Assembly (NCBI GenBank): GCA_937873275.1
Contig: CALMRC010000122.1
Location: 1 to 37,713, forward strand
From: an uncultured Spirochaetota bacterium
GTDB taxonomy: Bacteria; Spirochaetota; Spirochaetia; Treponematales; UBA12059
Length of the DNA: 37,713 nt
Direction of reading: 5' to 3'
Below the pieces are notes generated by a model. The model searched no databases and had not been told where the DNA came from. It saw nothing but the letters and a program-made list of their open reading frames with translations. Positions 1-7,553 of the stretch are shown piece after piece; positions within the stretch are counted from its first letter, which is position 1; every line of letters begins with the position of its first letter. Position numbers and translations under genes: made by a program.

Positions 1-141
1 GGCGCCGGGGATCCGGCGGAGGACGGGCGCCCCGCAACCGGGGATCCGGATCCCCCGTCGGGCGTCGGCCCGGGGCAAGGCCGGGAATCCCGCGGTCCGG
101 AGACCTTCCGGCCCGGCCCGACGGCCTGGAGGGAGTTCCCC

Positions 142-606
142 GTGTCCGGAACCCGGGATCCCGAGGGGATCGCGGACCTTGCGGACCTGCTCCGGACCCT
201 CGCGGGGCGGAGCGGCGGCCGGCCGGATCCCCGACAACTCTTCAACGCCCGCTCCGGCCCGAAAGGCCGATGGATCTACGTTCCCTATCGGTTCGAACGC
301 GGGGGCGTTGCGTTTTCCGGCACCCTGCGTATACTGGTATCGGAAGGCGGGTCGTCCCCCTCCGTCCTGTCCGCGGACGTCCGGGTCGAGGGATCGGCCG
401 GGAACGGACGGTACGGGTTCGAACTCCGGGGGGCGGACGGAAACTTCCGCTTGGCCCTGTCGGCCCCCTCCCGGGAGGACCGGGACCGGCTGCAAAGCCG
501 CCGGGAGGACCTGGAACGGAGCCTTGCGACCTACGGCTGTCGGGTGGACATGACGGAGCCCGGGGAGCCGATGCCGGAGTATCCCGCGGTGGACGACCAT
601 GCTTGA
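142..606 (+). CDS. FliK C-terminal-like (hook-length control family) protein, possibly 5'-truncated by the window
   Basis: Not strongly recognised by motif. Residues ~25-145 have the pattern of a FliK C-terminal (Flg_hook) domain: a Trp-containing strand (RWIYVPYRF), alternating strands (GTLRILVS, SADVRVEG, YGFELRG) and a last helix with RLQSRREDLERSLATYGCRV. Context supports this, since the next gene is a stand-alone FlhB C-terminal domain, the same pairing as ylqG-ylqH of Bacillus. Start: GTG 142 has GGAGGGAG at 128-135 with good spacing. However, the frame is open with coding-like GC3 back to base 1, and the upstream residues are Gly/Pro-rich like a FliK linker. The true protein may therefore begin outside the window. 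It overlaps the next gene by 8 bases. A role in flagellar export or hook-length control is inferred. Confidence 0.6.
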   Translation: MSGTRDPEGIADLADLLRTLAGRSGGRPDPRQLFNARSGPKGRWIYVPYRFERGGVAFSGTLRILVSEGGSSPSVLSADVRVEGSAGNGRYGFELRGADGNFRLALSAPSREDRDRLQSRREDLERSLATYGCRVDMTEPGEPMPEYPAVDDHA

Positions 607-892
607 TGAGGAATCCCCCCGGAATCGGCCGATACTGTCGGGTAGGAAGTCCCGGGCCGTGGCCCTCCGGTACGACGACAGCCTGCCCGCGCCGTTCCTG
701 GTGGCCAAGGGCGCGGGACCGACGGCGGAACGGATGAGGAATCTGGCGGAGGAACTGGGCATACCCGTCCTTGCGGACGACGCCCTCGCGGGGTTTCTCT
801 TTCCCCTGGATCCCGGGGAGATGGTGCCCGAGGCGTACTGGGAGATCGTCGCGCGGGTATACGCATATATCGCGAAGTTGGAAGGTATATGA
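599..892 (+). CDS. Stand-alone FlhB cytoplasmic-domain-like protein (FhlB/YlqH family)
   Basis: 97 aa resembling only the C-terminal cytoplasmic domain of the flagellar export switch FlhB. It has AVALRYD (~20-26), then APFLVAKGAG (~31-40), an amphipathic helix (AERMRNLAEELGIPV), a DDALAGFLFPL stretch, and a terminal PEAYWEIVARVYAYI helix. These match the FlhB-C blocks KYD, P-VVAKG and P-LY-aVA-il. The membrane half and the NPTH autocleavage motif of full FlhB are absent, as in FhlB/YlqH proteins. It probably interacts with the flagellar type III export apparatus and may modulate substrate switching; this is inferred from the family. It overlaps the FliK-like gene upstream and ends in an ATGA overlap with the HD-GYP gene. 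The ATG at 599 gives the usual family N-terminus. Confidence 0.85.
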   Translation: MLDEESPRNRPILSGRKSRAVALRYDDSLPAPFLVAKGAGPTAERMRNLAEELGIPVLADDALAGFLFPLDPGEMVPEAYWEIVARVYAYIAKLEGI

Positions 893-2031
893 AAAAGAAG
901 ATCACCCTGGATCAGATAAAGCCGGGAGCGTCCTTCTCGGAGGACGTGTTCATCGACGATCAGAATCTCCTCGTACCCGCGGGGGTCCCGGTCAAGCAGA
1001 AGGACCTGGACATGCTCCAGAAATGGGGCGTCGCCTTCGTGTATACCGAGGGAACCCAGGTCGCCGGCGGTCCCTCCGCCCCCGATGCGCTTCGGACGGA
1101 CGGGGTCAATCCCTCCGCCTTCCTGGGGGACCGGGACCTGTACCACGCGTACACCGACATGGTGGACAAGCTAAAGGCCGTCTACGACCGTCTGGGCCGC
1201 CTGGAGGGTGTGGAACCCAAGATGGTGGACCAGATCTCCCAGGATGTCCTCCGGGTCGTGCGGGATAAGCAGTCCCGGGCCGTGGCGGCCATCCTGTCCG
1301 GGGACATGCAGGGATACAGCTACGCCCGGGCGGGGGTGAACACCGCAATCCTCTCGGTGGTCATCGGCGTCACCCTGAAACTCCCGCCCTACCGCCTGTC
1401 CTACCTGGCCACGGGTGCCCTGCTCCACGACGCGGGGATGCTCCGGATCCCGGACGCCATTGTCCGCAAGAAGGGGCACCTTTCTGAGGAGGAGCTCCAG
1501 AAGATGCGGGCCCACCCCCTGCTGACCTACAAGATCATCACGAAGGAGCTCCTGTACCCGGACGACGTCGGGATCATCGGCCTCCAGCACCACGAGCGCT
1601 GGGACGGTCAGGGCTATCCCCGGCGCGTCGCCGGTCCGGACATCGACGTCCTGTCCCGGATCGTCTCCGTGGCGGACGCCTTCGAGGCCATGGTCAGCGA
1701 AAAACCCTACCGCAACTCCATGATCGGCTACGCCGCCATGAAGGCCCTCCTTTCGGACAATTCCCGCCGCTTCGACCCCGAGATCCTGAAGGCCTTCATC
1801 CGCAGCATGGGCATCTACCCCATCGGATCCATGGTCCTCCTCAACAACGCGGCCATAGCCCGGGTCGTGGAGACCCACCCGGACGCGCCCCTGCGGCCGA
1901 AGCTCCGGATCCTGGTGGACGAATTCGGCAAGAGTTTCCCGGACGACCGGGGCGACCTGGTCGACCTGCTCTCGGAAAAGTCCCTCTTCGTGGCCCGCGC
2001 CCTGGATCCCAAGGAAATGGCCGCGGGATGA
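889..2031 (+). CDS. HD-GYP domain protein (cyclic-di-GMP phosphodiesterase family)
   Basis: 380 aa with no membrane segment. Residues ~1-55 look like the N-terminal DUF3391-type cap seen before HD-GYP domains. The HD-GYP domain spans ~130-300: H180-D181 in LLHDAGMLRIP, H209 in the MRAHP block, HHERWDGQGYP at 234-244, and D263 in VADAFEAM. HD-GYP enzymes use bound metals to hydrolyse c-di-GMP to pGpG or GMP. One oddity is that the conserved first ligand His, normally in an 'H-S-x-x-V' block about 30 residues before HD, is replaced: the aligned stretch reads YARAGVNTAIL with no His. Activity is therefore uncertain and a c-di-GMP-binding effector role is possible. Its place behind two flagellar-type genes suggests a link to motility (inference). 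It starts in an ATGA overlap and ends in an ATGA overlap with yraN. Confidence 0.9.
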   Translation: MKKKITLDQIKPGASFSEDVFIDDQNLLVPAGVPVKQKDLDMLQKWGVAFVYTEGTQVAGGPSAPDALRTDGVNPSAFLGDRDLYHAYTDMVDKLKAVYDRLGRLEGVEPKMVDQISQDVLRVVRDKQSRAVAAILSGDMQGYSYARAGVNTAILSVVIGVTLKLPPYRLSYLATGALLHDAGMLRIPDAIVRKKGHLSEEELQKMRAHPLLTYKIITKELLYPDDVGIIGLQHHERWDGQGYPRRVAGPDIDVLSRIVSVADAFEAMVSEKPYRNSMIGYAAMKALLSDNSRRFDPEILKAFIRSMGIYPIGSMVLLNNAAIARVVETHPDAPLRPKLRILVDEFGKSFPDDRGDLVDLLSEKSLFVARALDPKEMAAG

Positions 2032-2441
2032 CGGATTCCCCCGGGGAACCGGAGGGCTCCTCCGCGCCGGAGGGGGATCGGAAGCCGAGCCGAACCGAGA
2101 AAGGCCGTCGCGGGGAGGCCGCGGCGGCGGCATACCTGGTCGCGGGAGGGTGGACCGTGGTGGCCCGGAACTGGCGCTGTCCCGCGGGAGAGCTGGACAT
2201 CGTCGCCCTCCGGGGGGAGGACCTCGCCTTCGTGGAGGTCAAGACCGTGGACGCCTACGGTCCCGAATCGGCGGAACGGCTCCTGGGTCCCGCCAAGAGG
2301 CGCCGAATCGTAGATTCATCTAAATACTTCCTGGCGCTCAAACGAGAATATAACCGTATGCGCCCGCGATACGACGTAATCCTGGTCCGCGGCCCGGTCG
2401 TCTGCCGGCATATTCCGAGGGCCTTCCTGGAGCACCCATGA
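2028..2441 (+). CDS. yraN: YraN family (UPF0102) predicted endonuclease-fold protein
   Basis: 137 aa. After a variable 25-residue start it shows the UPF0102 signature in order: KGRRGEAAAAAYL, GWTVVARNWRC, then GELDIVA and FVEVKTVD. The core is that of a restriction-endonuclease-like fold, with E (GEAAA), D (GELDIVA) and E-x-K (VEVK) as the putative metal and catalytic residues. The family is widespread and often sits next to rnhB, but its cellular role is not settled; a Holliday-junction or repair nuclease is commonly suggested from the fold. It overlaps the HD-GYP gene by 4 bases and the following small gene by 4 bases, so it is translated as part of this operon. Confidence 0.9.
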   Translation: MTDSPGEPEGSSAPEGDRKPSRTEKGRRGEAAAAAYLVAGGWTVVARNWRCPAGELDIVALRGEDLAFVEVKTVDAYGPESAERLLGPAKRRRIVDSSKYFLALKREYNRMRPRYDVILVRGPVVCRHIPRAFLEHP

Positions 2442-2614
2442 GCTGTCCCGGCGAACGCAAGCACGATCCCAGGCGACTTGAAGAACTTCGCAGGAAGATG
2501 CAAGATGAGGAGTACATCGCCGGCGCCATCCAGCGTATCGCCCAGGTCCTGAGCGCCGAGATCACGAACGGATACGGAGTGCAGAATGGCGGACGAAAGG
2601 CGCGGCAACTTTAG
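2438..2614 (+). CDS. 58-aa hypothetical protein
   Basis: A small frame that starts with an ATG inside an ATGA overlap with the yraN stop and ends TAG at 2612-2614. The product is 58 aa, charged and mostly helical in appearance: an N-terminal PRRLEELRRKMQDEEY helix, then IAGAIQRIAQVLSAEI, then a short basic tail. It fills what would otherwise be a 144-base gap in a fully coupled operon. It has the same ATGA coupling as its neighbours, which argues that it is real. The end overlaps the next gene by 29 bases. I recognise no family. Cys3 is the only cysteine, so it is not a zinc finger. Confidence 0.65.
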   Translation: MSCPGERKHDPRRLEELRRKMQDEEYIAGAIQRIAQVLSAEITNGYGVQNGGRKARQL

Positions 2615-3008
2615 GAGATTCGGCAGGAGACGGAAGGGACGGGGAGACCGCCCCGCCGCGCCGCAGCAGCCCGGTTCCCCGGAGCCCGCCGAGGAAAGCG
2701 TCCGGCCGGGACCGCCCCTGGACTGCGGGTACTGTCACAAACCCATTTACGACCTTTCCACGGCCCTGGCCGACCGGGAAGGCGGCGGGCCCGTCCATTT
2801 CGACTGCGCCCTCCAGCGCGTCTCGGAGAGGGAGCCCCTGGCGGCGGGGGAGAGGATCGTGTACATCGGATCCGGAGTCTTCGCCGTCGTGGAGTACAAG
2901 GACCGTTCCGAGACGGCCTTCACGGTGAAGCGGCGCCTTCCCTTCGAGGAGGAGGGCAAGAAGCAGGACTGGCGCAAGGCCCTGTCCGCCCGGGTCTCGA
3001 GCCTCTGA
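2586..3008 (+). CDS. Conserved-looking hypothetical protein with a CxxC...HxxC zinc-binding module
   Basis: 140 aa. Residues 1-45 are basic, then Pro-rich and probably disordered. A compact cysteine module follows: C47-x2-C50 and H71-x2-C74 (DCGYCHKPI and VHFDCAL). It is spaced like a treble-clef or LIM-type zinc site in which the first pair annotates 'CxxC-x20-HxxC'. The C-terminal part forms short strands (RIVYIGSGVFAVVEYKD, AFTVKRRLPFEEE) and ends with a basic helix. No enzyme motif is visible. I do not recognise a named family; a small nucleic-acid or protein-binding role is a guess. It overlaps the 58-aa gene by 29 bases and is followed by the transporter after 23 bases. Confidence 0.75.
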   Translation: MADERRGNFRRFGRRRKGRGDRPAAPQQPGSPEPAEESVRPGPPLDCGYCHKPIYDLSTALADREGGGPVHFDCALQRVSEREPLAAGERIVYIGSGVFAVVEYKDRSETAFTVKRRLPFEEEGKKQDWRKALSARVSSL

Positions 3009-3031
3009 GCGCCCGCTCCCTCCGAACCGGC

Positions 3032-3943
3032 ATGCTTTCCGTCCTCCTGGCCCTTCTGAGCATTCTCGTCTGGAGCACCCTCGCCCTGTTCACCTCCCAG
3101 ACGGCCTCCCTTCCGCCCCTGTTCTCCGCCGGGGCCGCCCTGACGATCGGCGGCCTGGCCGGAATTCTCCGGATCCGGGACTGGAGGATCCCCCTGTCCA
3201 CCCTGGCGGTCGGCGTGGGAGGAATCTTCGGCTACCATGCCCTGCTGTTCGCCGCCTTCCGGCTCGCGCCCGCCGTGGAAGTCAACCTGATCAATTACCT
3301 CTGGCCCCTCCTGATCGTGGTGCTTTCCCCGGTCTACCTACCGGGATTTTCGCTGCGGCCCGCGCACCTGGCCGGGGCCTTCCTGGGCCTGTCCGGGGCC
3401 TTCCTCGTGGTGGGGGGCGGTCGGTTTTCCTTGAATCCCGCGGGACTTCCGGGACACCTCATGGCCGCCTCGGCGGCCTTCCTCTGGGCCACGTATTCCC
3501 TGTTGACCAAGAAGGTGCCCCCCTTCGGAACCGGCGCGGTCGGCCTGTTCTGCCTGGTGTCCGGGGCCCTGTCCTTGGGACTTTGGGCCGGATTGGAACT
3601 GGCCGGTCCGGGAAAGATCGTCCTCCCCGGGATGACGGGACGGGAGGCGCTGTTCCTCGTCCTCCTGGGGCTGGGGCCCATGGGCCTGGCCTTCTACACC
3701 TGGGACGCGGCCCTCAAGCGGGGGGATCCCCGGGTCATCGGTTCCCTGGCCTACCTGACGCCCCTGTTGTCCACCTTCAACCTGGTCGTCGTGGGGGGGA
3801 AGGAGCTGACCTGGGTCACCGGCGCCGCTCTGGCCTTGATCATGGCCGGGGCCCTGGTGGGATCCCGGGGAGGCCGGAGGCGGGCGGGGGACGGAGAAGC
3901 GCCGAGGGACGGCGCCCGTCCGGGGGGCCGTCCCGGCCGATGA
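3032..3943 (+). CDS. EamA/DMT superfamily transporter (YddG-like exporter)
   Basis: 303 aa, ten predicted membrane helices in two five-helix EamA repeats, with a basic tail (GGRRRAG...) at the C terminus. The first repeat has the SILVWSTLALF opening helix and a conserved VEVNLINYLWPLLIV block, which resembles the NYLWP segment of YddG-type aromatic amino acid exporters. The second begins near LMAASAAFLWATYSLLTKK. The family exports small metabolites across the inner membrane; the substrate here cannot be read from sequence. There is no good Shine-Dalgarno before ATG 3032 and it lies 23 bases after the previous gene, so it is probably translated from the upstream operon. It ends 6 bases from the end of serS on the other strand. 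Confidence 0.85.
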   Translation: MLSVLLALLSILVWSTLALFTSQTASLPPLFSAGAALTIGGLAGILRIRDWRIPLSTLAVGVGGIFGYHALLFAAFRLAPAVEVNLINYLWPLLIVVLSPVYLPGFSLRPAHLAGAFLGLSGAFLVVGGGRFSLNPAGLPGHLMAASAAFLWATYSLLTKKVPPFGTGAVGLFCLVSGALSLGLWAGLELAGPGKIVLPGMTGREALFLVLLGLGPMGLAFYTWDAALKRGDPRVIGSLAYLTPLLSTFNLVVVGGKELTWVTGAALALIMAGALVGSRGGRRRAGDGEAPRDGARPGGRPGR

Positions 3944-3949
3944 GCCGGC

Positions 3950-5230
3950 CTAGACCGACCGGGGTCGGATCTCCCCGAAACCCGTGTACGGCTTCAGGGC
4001 CGCGGGGATTCGGACGGAACCGTCCGCCTGCTGGAAGTTCTCCAGGATGGCGATGATGGCCCGGGAGCAGGCGATCGCGGTGCCGTTCAGCATATGGACG
4101 TACTTGCTCTTGCCGTCGTCGTCCTTGTACCGGACGTTGAGGCGCCGGGACTGGAAGTCCGTGCAGTTCGAGGTGCTGGTCACCTCTCCCCATTCCCCGC
4201 CGTTCCGGCCGGGCATCCAGGCCTCCAGGTCCCACTTTCGGTACGCGGGGGCTCCCAGGTCACCGGTGCAGGTGTCCACCACCCGGAAGGGGATCTCCAG
4301 GGCCGAGAAGATCTCCTCCTCGATGGCCCGGAGCTCCTCGTGGACCCGGTCCGAGTCCTCGGGCAGGACGTAGGCGAACATCTCGACCTTGGTGAACTGG
4401 TGGACCCGGTAGAGTCCCTTGGAGAACTGGCCGGCGGCCCCGGCCTCGCGGCGGAAGCAGTGGGAGACTCCCGCGAGCTTGAGGGGGAGGGCGGCCTTGT
4501 CCAGGACCTGGCCGGAGTGGTAGCCCCCCAGGGTGATCTCCGCGGTGCCGATCAGGCAGGTTCCCTCTCCCTCCACGGTGTAGACGTTGGACTCCGCTCC
4601 CCGGGGATTGAATCCGATGCCCTCCAGGATCTCCGTCTTGGCCACGTCCGGGGTGATGAAGGGGGTGAAGCCCTTTTCCCGAAGGCGGTCCAGGGCGAAA
4701 CGGACCAGGGCCAGTTCCAGGATCACGCCCTCGTTCTTGAGGTAGTAGAACTTCGTGCCGGACACCCGGGTGGCGGTGTCGAAGTCCAGGATGTCGAGGT
4801 CCTGGCCCAGCTGGACGTGGTCCTTGGGCTCGAAGGCGAACTCCGTGGGCTTCCCGACCCGCTTGACCTCGAGGTTGTCCTTGTCCTCCCGGCCGACCGG
4901 GGCCTCGGGATGGGCCATGTTGGGAATGCGGCGGCCCTCGACGTCCAGGCTCGCCTCCGCCTCGGCGTACTCCGCCTCCAGGGCCGCGATCCGGTCCTTG
5001 AGGGCCTTGCCCTCCTCGATGAGCCGTTTCCGCTCCTCATCCGGGAGCTTTCCCTTCATGGCGGCGGCGTTCTCGTTCCGCCTGCGGCGTTCGTCCTCCA
5101 GCTGGCGCAGGAGCTCACCCCGGCGGTCGAAGAGCCGGACGACGAGGTCCGGGTCGGCGTTCATGTTGCGGTCCGCGATGTTCTTCTTGACCGCGGCCAG
5201 GTTATCCTTGATGAATCGGTAGTCCAGCAT
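3950..5230 (-). CDS. serS: Seryl-tRNA synthetase
   Basis: 426 aa, normal length for bacterial SerRS. The N-terminal tRNA-binding coiled coil (~30-105; RRGELLRQLEDERRRRNE onward) is followed by the class II catalytic core. Motif 2 is in CFRREAGAAGQFSKGLYRVHQF, and the motif 3 region is HMLNGTAIACSRAIIAILENF near the C terminus. It charges tRNA-Ser, and tRNA-Sec if present, with serine in the cytoplasm. Start: an in-frame ATG lies 39 codons further upstream. That extension is Gly/Pro/Arg-rich and not conserved in the family, whereas ATG 5230 gives the standard MLDYRFIKDN start. It sits 8 bases behind a -10 box, so the mRNA is probably leaderless. It is divergent from the prfA operon. Confidence 0.97.
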   Translation of the reverse strand: MLDYRFIKDNLAAVKKNIADRNMNADPDLVVRLFDRRGELLRQLEDERRRRNENAAAMKGKLPDEERKRLIEEGKALKDRIAALEAEYAEAEASLDVEGRRIPNMAHPEAPVGREDKDNLEVKRVGKPTEFAFEPKDHVQLGQDLDILDFDTATRVSGTKFYYLKNEGVILELALVRFALDRLREKGFTPFITPDVAKTEILEGIGFNPRGAESNVYTVEGEGTCLIGTAEITLGGYHSGQVLDKAALPLKLAGVSHCFRREAGAAGQFSKGLYRVHQFTKVEMFAYVLPEDSDRVHEELRAIEEEIFSALEIPFRVVDTCTGDLGAPAYRKWDLEAWMPGRNGGEWGEVTSTSNCTDFQSRRLNVRYKDDDGKSKYVHMLNGTAIACSRAIIAILENFQQADGSVRIPAALKPYTGFGEIRPRSV

Positions 5231-5238
5231 GATGGGCG

Positions 5239-5268
5239 ATGATAGCCGAGGGGAGCGGGGCGATTCAA
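5239..5268 (-). promoter_or_regulatory. serS promoter (leaderless type)
   Basis: Minus strand: -35 TTGAAT (5263-5268), an 18-base spacer, -10 TATCAT (5239-5244), then 8 bases to the ATG at 5230. Transcription should start at or within a base or two of the ATG. No Shine-Dalgarno can fit. Confidence 0.65.
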
Positions 5269-5341
5269 GGCCGGGCCCGCCGGACCGCCGAAGGCCGACC
5301 GGGGACCCCGCGCGCGGGCCGTCCGCGGGCGGCGCGCTCCC

Positions 5342-5369
5342 TTGCACGAGTGCGGTACTATCCTATACC
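5342..5369 (+). promoter_or_regulatory. Promoter of the small four-Cys protein/prfA/prmC/rel operon
   Basis: -35 TTGCAC (5342-5347), a 16-base spacer, -10 TATACC (5364-5369), then 8 bases to ATG 5378. An overlapping TACTAT at 5356-5361 is an alternative -10. The spacing again predicts a leaderless or nearly leaderless transcript. Confidence 0.5.
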
Positions 5370-5377
5370 ATATCCCC

Positions 5378-5557
5378 ATGAAACTGGAGATCAATCCCCG
5401 CGGAAACGGCGCCTGCCCGATCTGCGCCTTCACGAAGGACTGCCGGATCAAGCGCCTGCTGATAGCCAACGCGGACTCCCTGGAGGGGAATCCCGACGAG
5501 TCCCTGGAGATCGTCATATACGGATGCCCGTACTTCAAGGAGAAGGCCGACCTGTGA
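5378..5557 (+). CDS. 59-aa four-cysteine protein (putative zinc or metal binding)
   Basis: Small protein with cysteines at 13, 16, 22 and 50 ([11 protein letters not shown] and GCPYFKE). They are arranged as CxxC-x5-C-x27-C, which could form one metal site. Function not recognised. An upstream ATG at 5342 would add 12 residues but would overlap the promoter boxes. ATG 5378 gives MKLEINPRG and lies 8 bases after the -10 box, so it is preferred. The stop overlaps the GTG start of prfA (GTGA), so expression is coupled to the peptide release factor. This is the first gene of the prfA-prmC-rel operon. Confidence 0.75.
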   Translation: MKLEINPRGNGACPICAFTKDCRIKRLLIANADSLEGNPDESLEIVIYGCPYFKEKADL

Positions 5558-6624
5558 TCGACAAGCTCGAAGCCCTCGCGGAACGGCATCGGGAGCTGGA
5601 GGTCCGGGTCTCCGATCCCGGCCTGGTGAAGGACCCCGCGGCCTACCGGGACACCATGCGGGAGCACGCCCGGCTCTCGGAGACCATGGAACTCTACGGC
5701 GAGTACAAGCGCGCCCTCGCGGACCTGGAAGGCGCCCGGTCCCTGGGCCGGGACGAGAAGGACCCGGACATGCGGGCGATGGCCCAGGAGGAGGCGCGGA
5801 CCCTGGAGGAGCGGATCGAGGGCCTGGAGGCCCGCATCCGGGACCGCCTCATACCCCGGGACCCCCTGGACGACAAGAATACCATCATGGAGATCCGGGC
5901 CGGCACCGGCGGAGACGAGGCGGCCCTCTTCGTGGCGGACCTGTTCCGCATGTATTCCCGGTACGCGGATTCCCGCAAATGGAAGATCGAGGTGATGAGC
6001 CTCAACGAGACCGAGCTGGGGGGCTACAAGGAGATCGTATTCTCCATCTCCGGCGACTCCGTGTACGAGAGCATGCGATGGGAGAGCGGGGTCCACCGGG
6101 TCCAGCGGGTGCCCGAGACGGAGGCTTCCGGCCGCATCCATACCAGCGCCGTCACCGTGGCCGTCCTTCCCGAGGCGGAGGAGACGGAGGTGGACATCCG
6201 GCCCGAGGACCTCCGCATCGACGTCATGCGGGCCGGCGGTCCCGGCGGGCAGTGCGTCAACACGACGGACTCCGCCGTCCGGATCACCCACCTGCCCACG
6301 GGCCTCGTCGTCCATTGCCAGGACGAGAAGAGCCAGATCAAGAACAAGGCCAAGGCCCTGCGCATCCTCCGGGCCCGCCTGTTCGACCTGGAGGAATCCA
6401 AGCGCCAGGCCGAGCGGGCCGCGGAGCGTAAGAGCCAGGTCGGCACCGGGGACCGTTCCGAGCGCATCCGCACGTACAATTTCCCCCAGAACCGGGTCAC
6501 GGACCATCGGGTCGACCTCACCCTGTACAAGCTGGACCTGGTGCTCCAGGGCGACCTGGGCGAGATCGTGGAGGCCCTGAAGGCCGCCGCCCGGGAAGCC
6601 GTGCTGAAGGTCGACCGGCCATGA
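5554..6624 (+). CDS. prfA: Peptide chain release factor 1
   Basis: 356 aa, typical for RF1. It reads UAA and UAG in the ribosomal A site and triggers peptidyl-tRNA hydrolysis. Visible features are an N-terminal helical domain (1-100), the central domain, and the catalytic GGQ at residues 231-233 within [18 protein letters not shown]. The usual RF family block [17 protein letters not shown] follows, then a basic C-terminal helix region. Gln233 is the residue methylated by PrmC, whose gene follows directly. The frame extends well upstream of 5554 without a stop, but GTG 5554 gives the family start ([16 protein letters not shown]). It is coupled to the preceding gene by GTGA, and the end overlaps prmC by 4 bases. 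Confidence 0.97.
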   Translation: MIDKLEALAERHRELEVRVSDPGLVKDPAAYRDTMREHARLSETMELYGEYKRALADLEGARSLGRDEKDPDMRAMAQEEARTLEERIEGLEARIRDRLIPRDPLDDKNTIMEIRAGTGGDEAALFVADLFRMYSRYADSRKWKIEVMSLNETELGGYKEIVFSISGDSVYESMRWESGVHRVQRVPETEASGRIHTSAVTVAVLPEAEETEVDIRPEDLRIDVMRAGGPGGQCVNTTDSAVRITHLPTGLVVHCQDEKSQIKNKAKALRILRARLFDLEESKRQAERAAERKSQVGTGDRSERIRTYNFPQNRVTDHRVDLTLYKLDLVLQGDLGEIVEALKAAAREAVLKVDRP

Positions 6625-7553
6625 CGGTCCGGGAGGCCCTGTCGCACGGGGCCTCCGTTCTTTCCGGAACCGGCTCCGAAACCCCCTACCTGGACTCCAG
6701 CCTCCTCCTGGCCCGGGCCGCGGGCTGCGGCCGGGCGGACCTCCTGGCCCGGAATCCCGAACCCTTGTCCCCCGGCGCGGAAGCCGGCTTCCTCGCCTTC
6801 CTCGCTCGCCGCTCCGAAGGGGAAAGCGTCGCCTACATCCTGGGGGAGAAGGAGTTCTTCGGACGAGCGTTCCGGGTGGACCCCCGGGTCCTGGTGCCGC
6901 GGCCGGACACGGAAATCCTGGTGGAGGCGGCCCTCCAGGCCGCACGGCGCATCCTGGAGTCCCGGTCGGAGCCCGATCCGGGACCCGGCGGCCGACGGAC
7001 CGGACCCGCCCCCGGGACCGGCCTCCGGATCCACGACGCCTTCACGGGTTCCGGCTGCGTGGGGATCACCCTGGCCGCGGAGCTTCCGGGCTCGGAGGTT
7101 TCCCTTTCGGACCTGTCCCCGGGGGCCCGGGACTTGGCGGCCCGGAACGCCCGGGACATCCTCGGCCGGGACCTGGCGGTCCTCGAGAGCGATGTCCTGT
7201 CCGGGGCTCCCGGACCCTATGACCTTCTGACCGCGAATCCACCCTACGTGGCGAGCGCCGAGACGAACCGGCTGTTGGGCCGGGACCCGACGAGGCGGAC
7301 CGGGGGCGCCGACGGTATCCGGCGGGAACCCCGGGCGGCTTTGGACGGCGGCCCCGACGGCCTGGACCTGTACCGGCGCCTGGTTCCGGAAGCGGAAATA
7401 AGGCTTGCCATCGGAGGCTTCCTGGCTGTAGAGATAGGGGAGGACCAGGGAGCCCCGGTTTCGGAACTGTTCCGGCTCGGGGGCTTCCGGGAGGTCGAGG
7501 TGATCCGCGACCTGGGAGGCCGGGACCGGGTGGTCCGGGGGATACGGGCATGA
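6621..7553 (+). CDS. prmC: Release factor glutamine methyltransferase
   Basis: 310 aa. It uses S-adenosylmethionine to methylate the Gln of the GGQ motif in RF1 and RF2. The N-terminal helical domain (1-80) is followed by the Rossmann methyltransferase core. The SAM-binding loop is [14 protein letters not shown], a D/S strand ([12 protein letters not shown]) follows, and the catalytic NPPY is at residues 206-209. Two Gly/Pro/Arg-rich inserts make it slightly longer than the usual ~280 aa. One lies before the SAM loop (~113-136). The other follows NPPY, where the normal 'E-P..AL.GG.DGL' block reads [16 protein letters not shown]. It directly follows its substrate gene prfA with an ATGA overlap and overlaps rel the same way. 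Confidence 0.95.
   Translation: MTVREALSHGASVLSGTGSETPYLDSSLLLARAAGCGRADLLARNPEPLSPGAEAGFLAFLARRSEGESVAYILGEKEFFGRAFRVDPRVLVPRPDTEILVEAALQAARRILESRSEPDPGPGGRRTGPAPGTGLRIHDAFTGSGCVGITLAAELPGSEVSLSDLSPGARDLAARNARDILGRDLAVLESDVLSGAPGPYDLLTANPPYVASAETNRLLGRDPTRRTGGADGIRREPRAALDGGPDGLDLYRRLVPEAEIRLAIGGFLAVEIGEDQGAPVSELFRLGGFREVEVIRDLGGRDRVVRGIRA

Noticed and set aside
1-120. Repeated GGGGATCCGG near the left edge
   Set aside because: GGATCC-like strings are scattered all over the window as a result of codon and base composition; no array structure.
1171-2133. 320-aa minus-strand frame opposite HD-GYP
   Set aside because: Shadow frame typical of high GC; plus strand has clear family motifs.
5231-5347. 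N-terminal extension of SerRS by 39 residues
   Set aside because: Low-complexity, would cover the promoter, and the family starts at MLDYRF.
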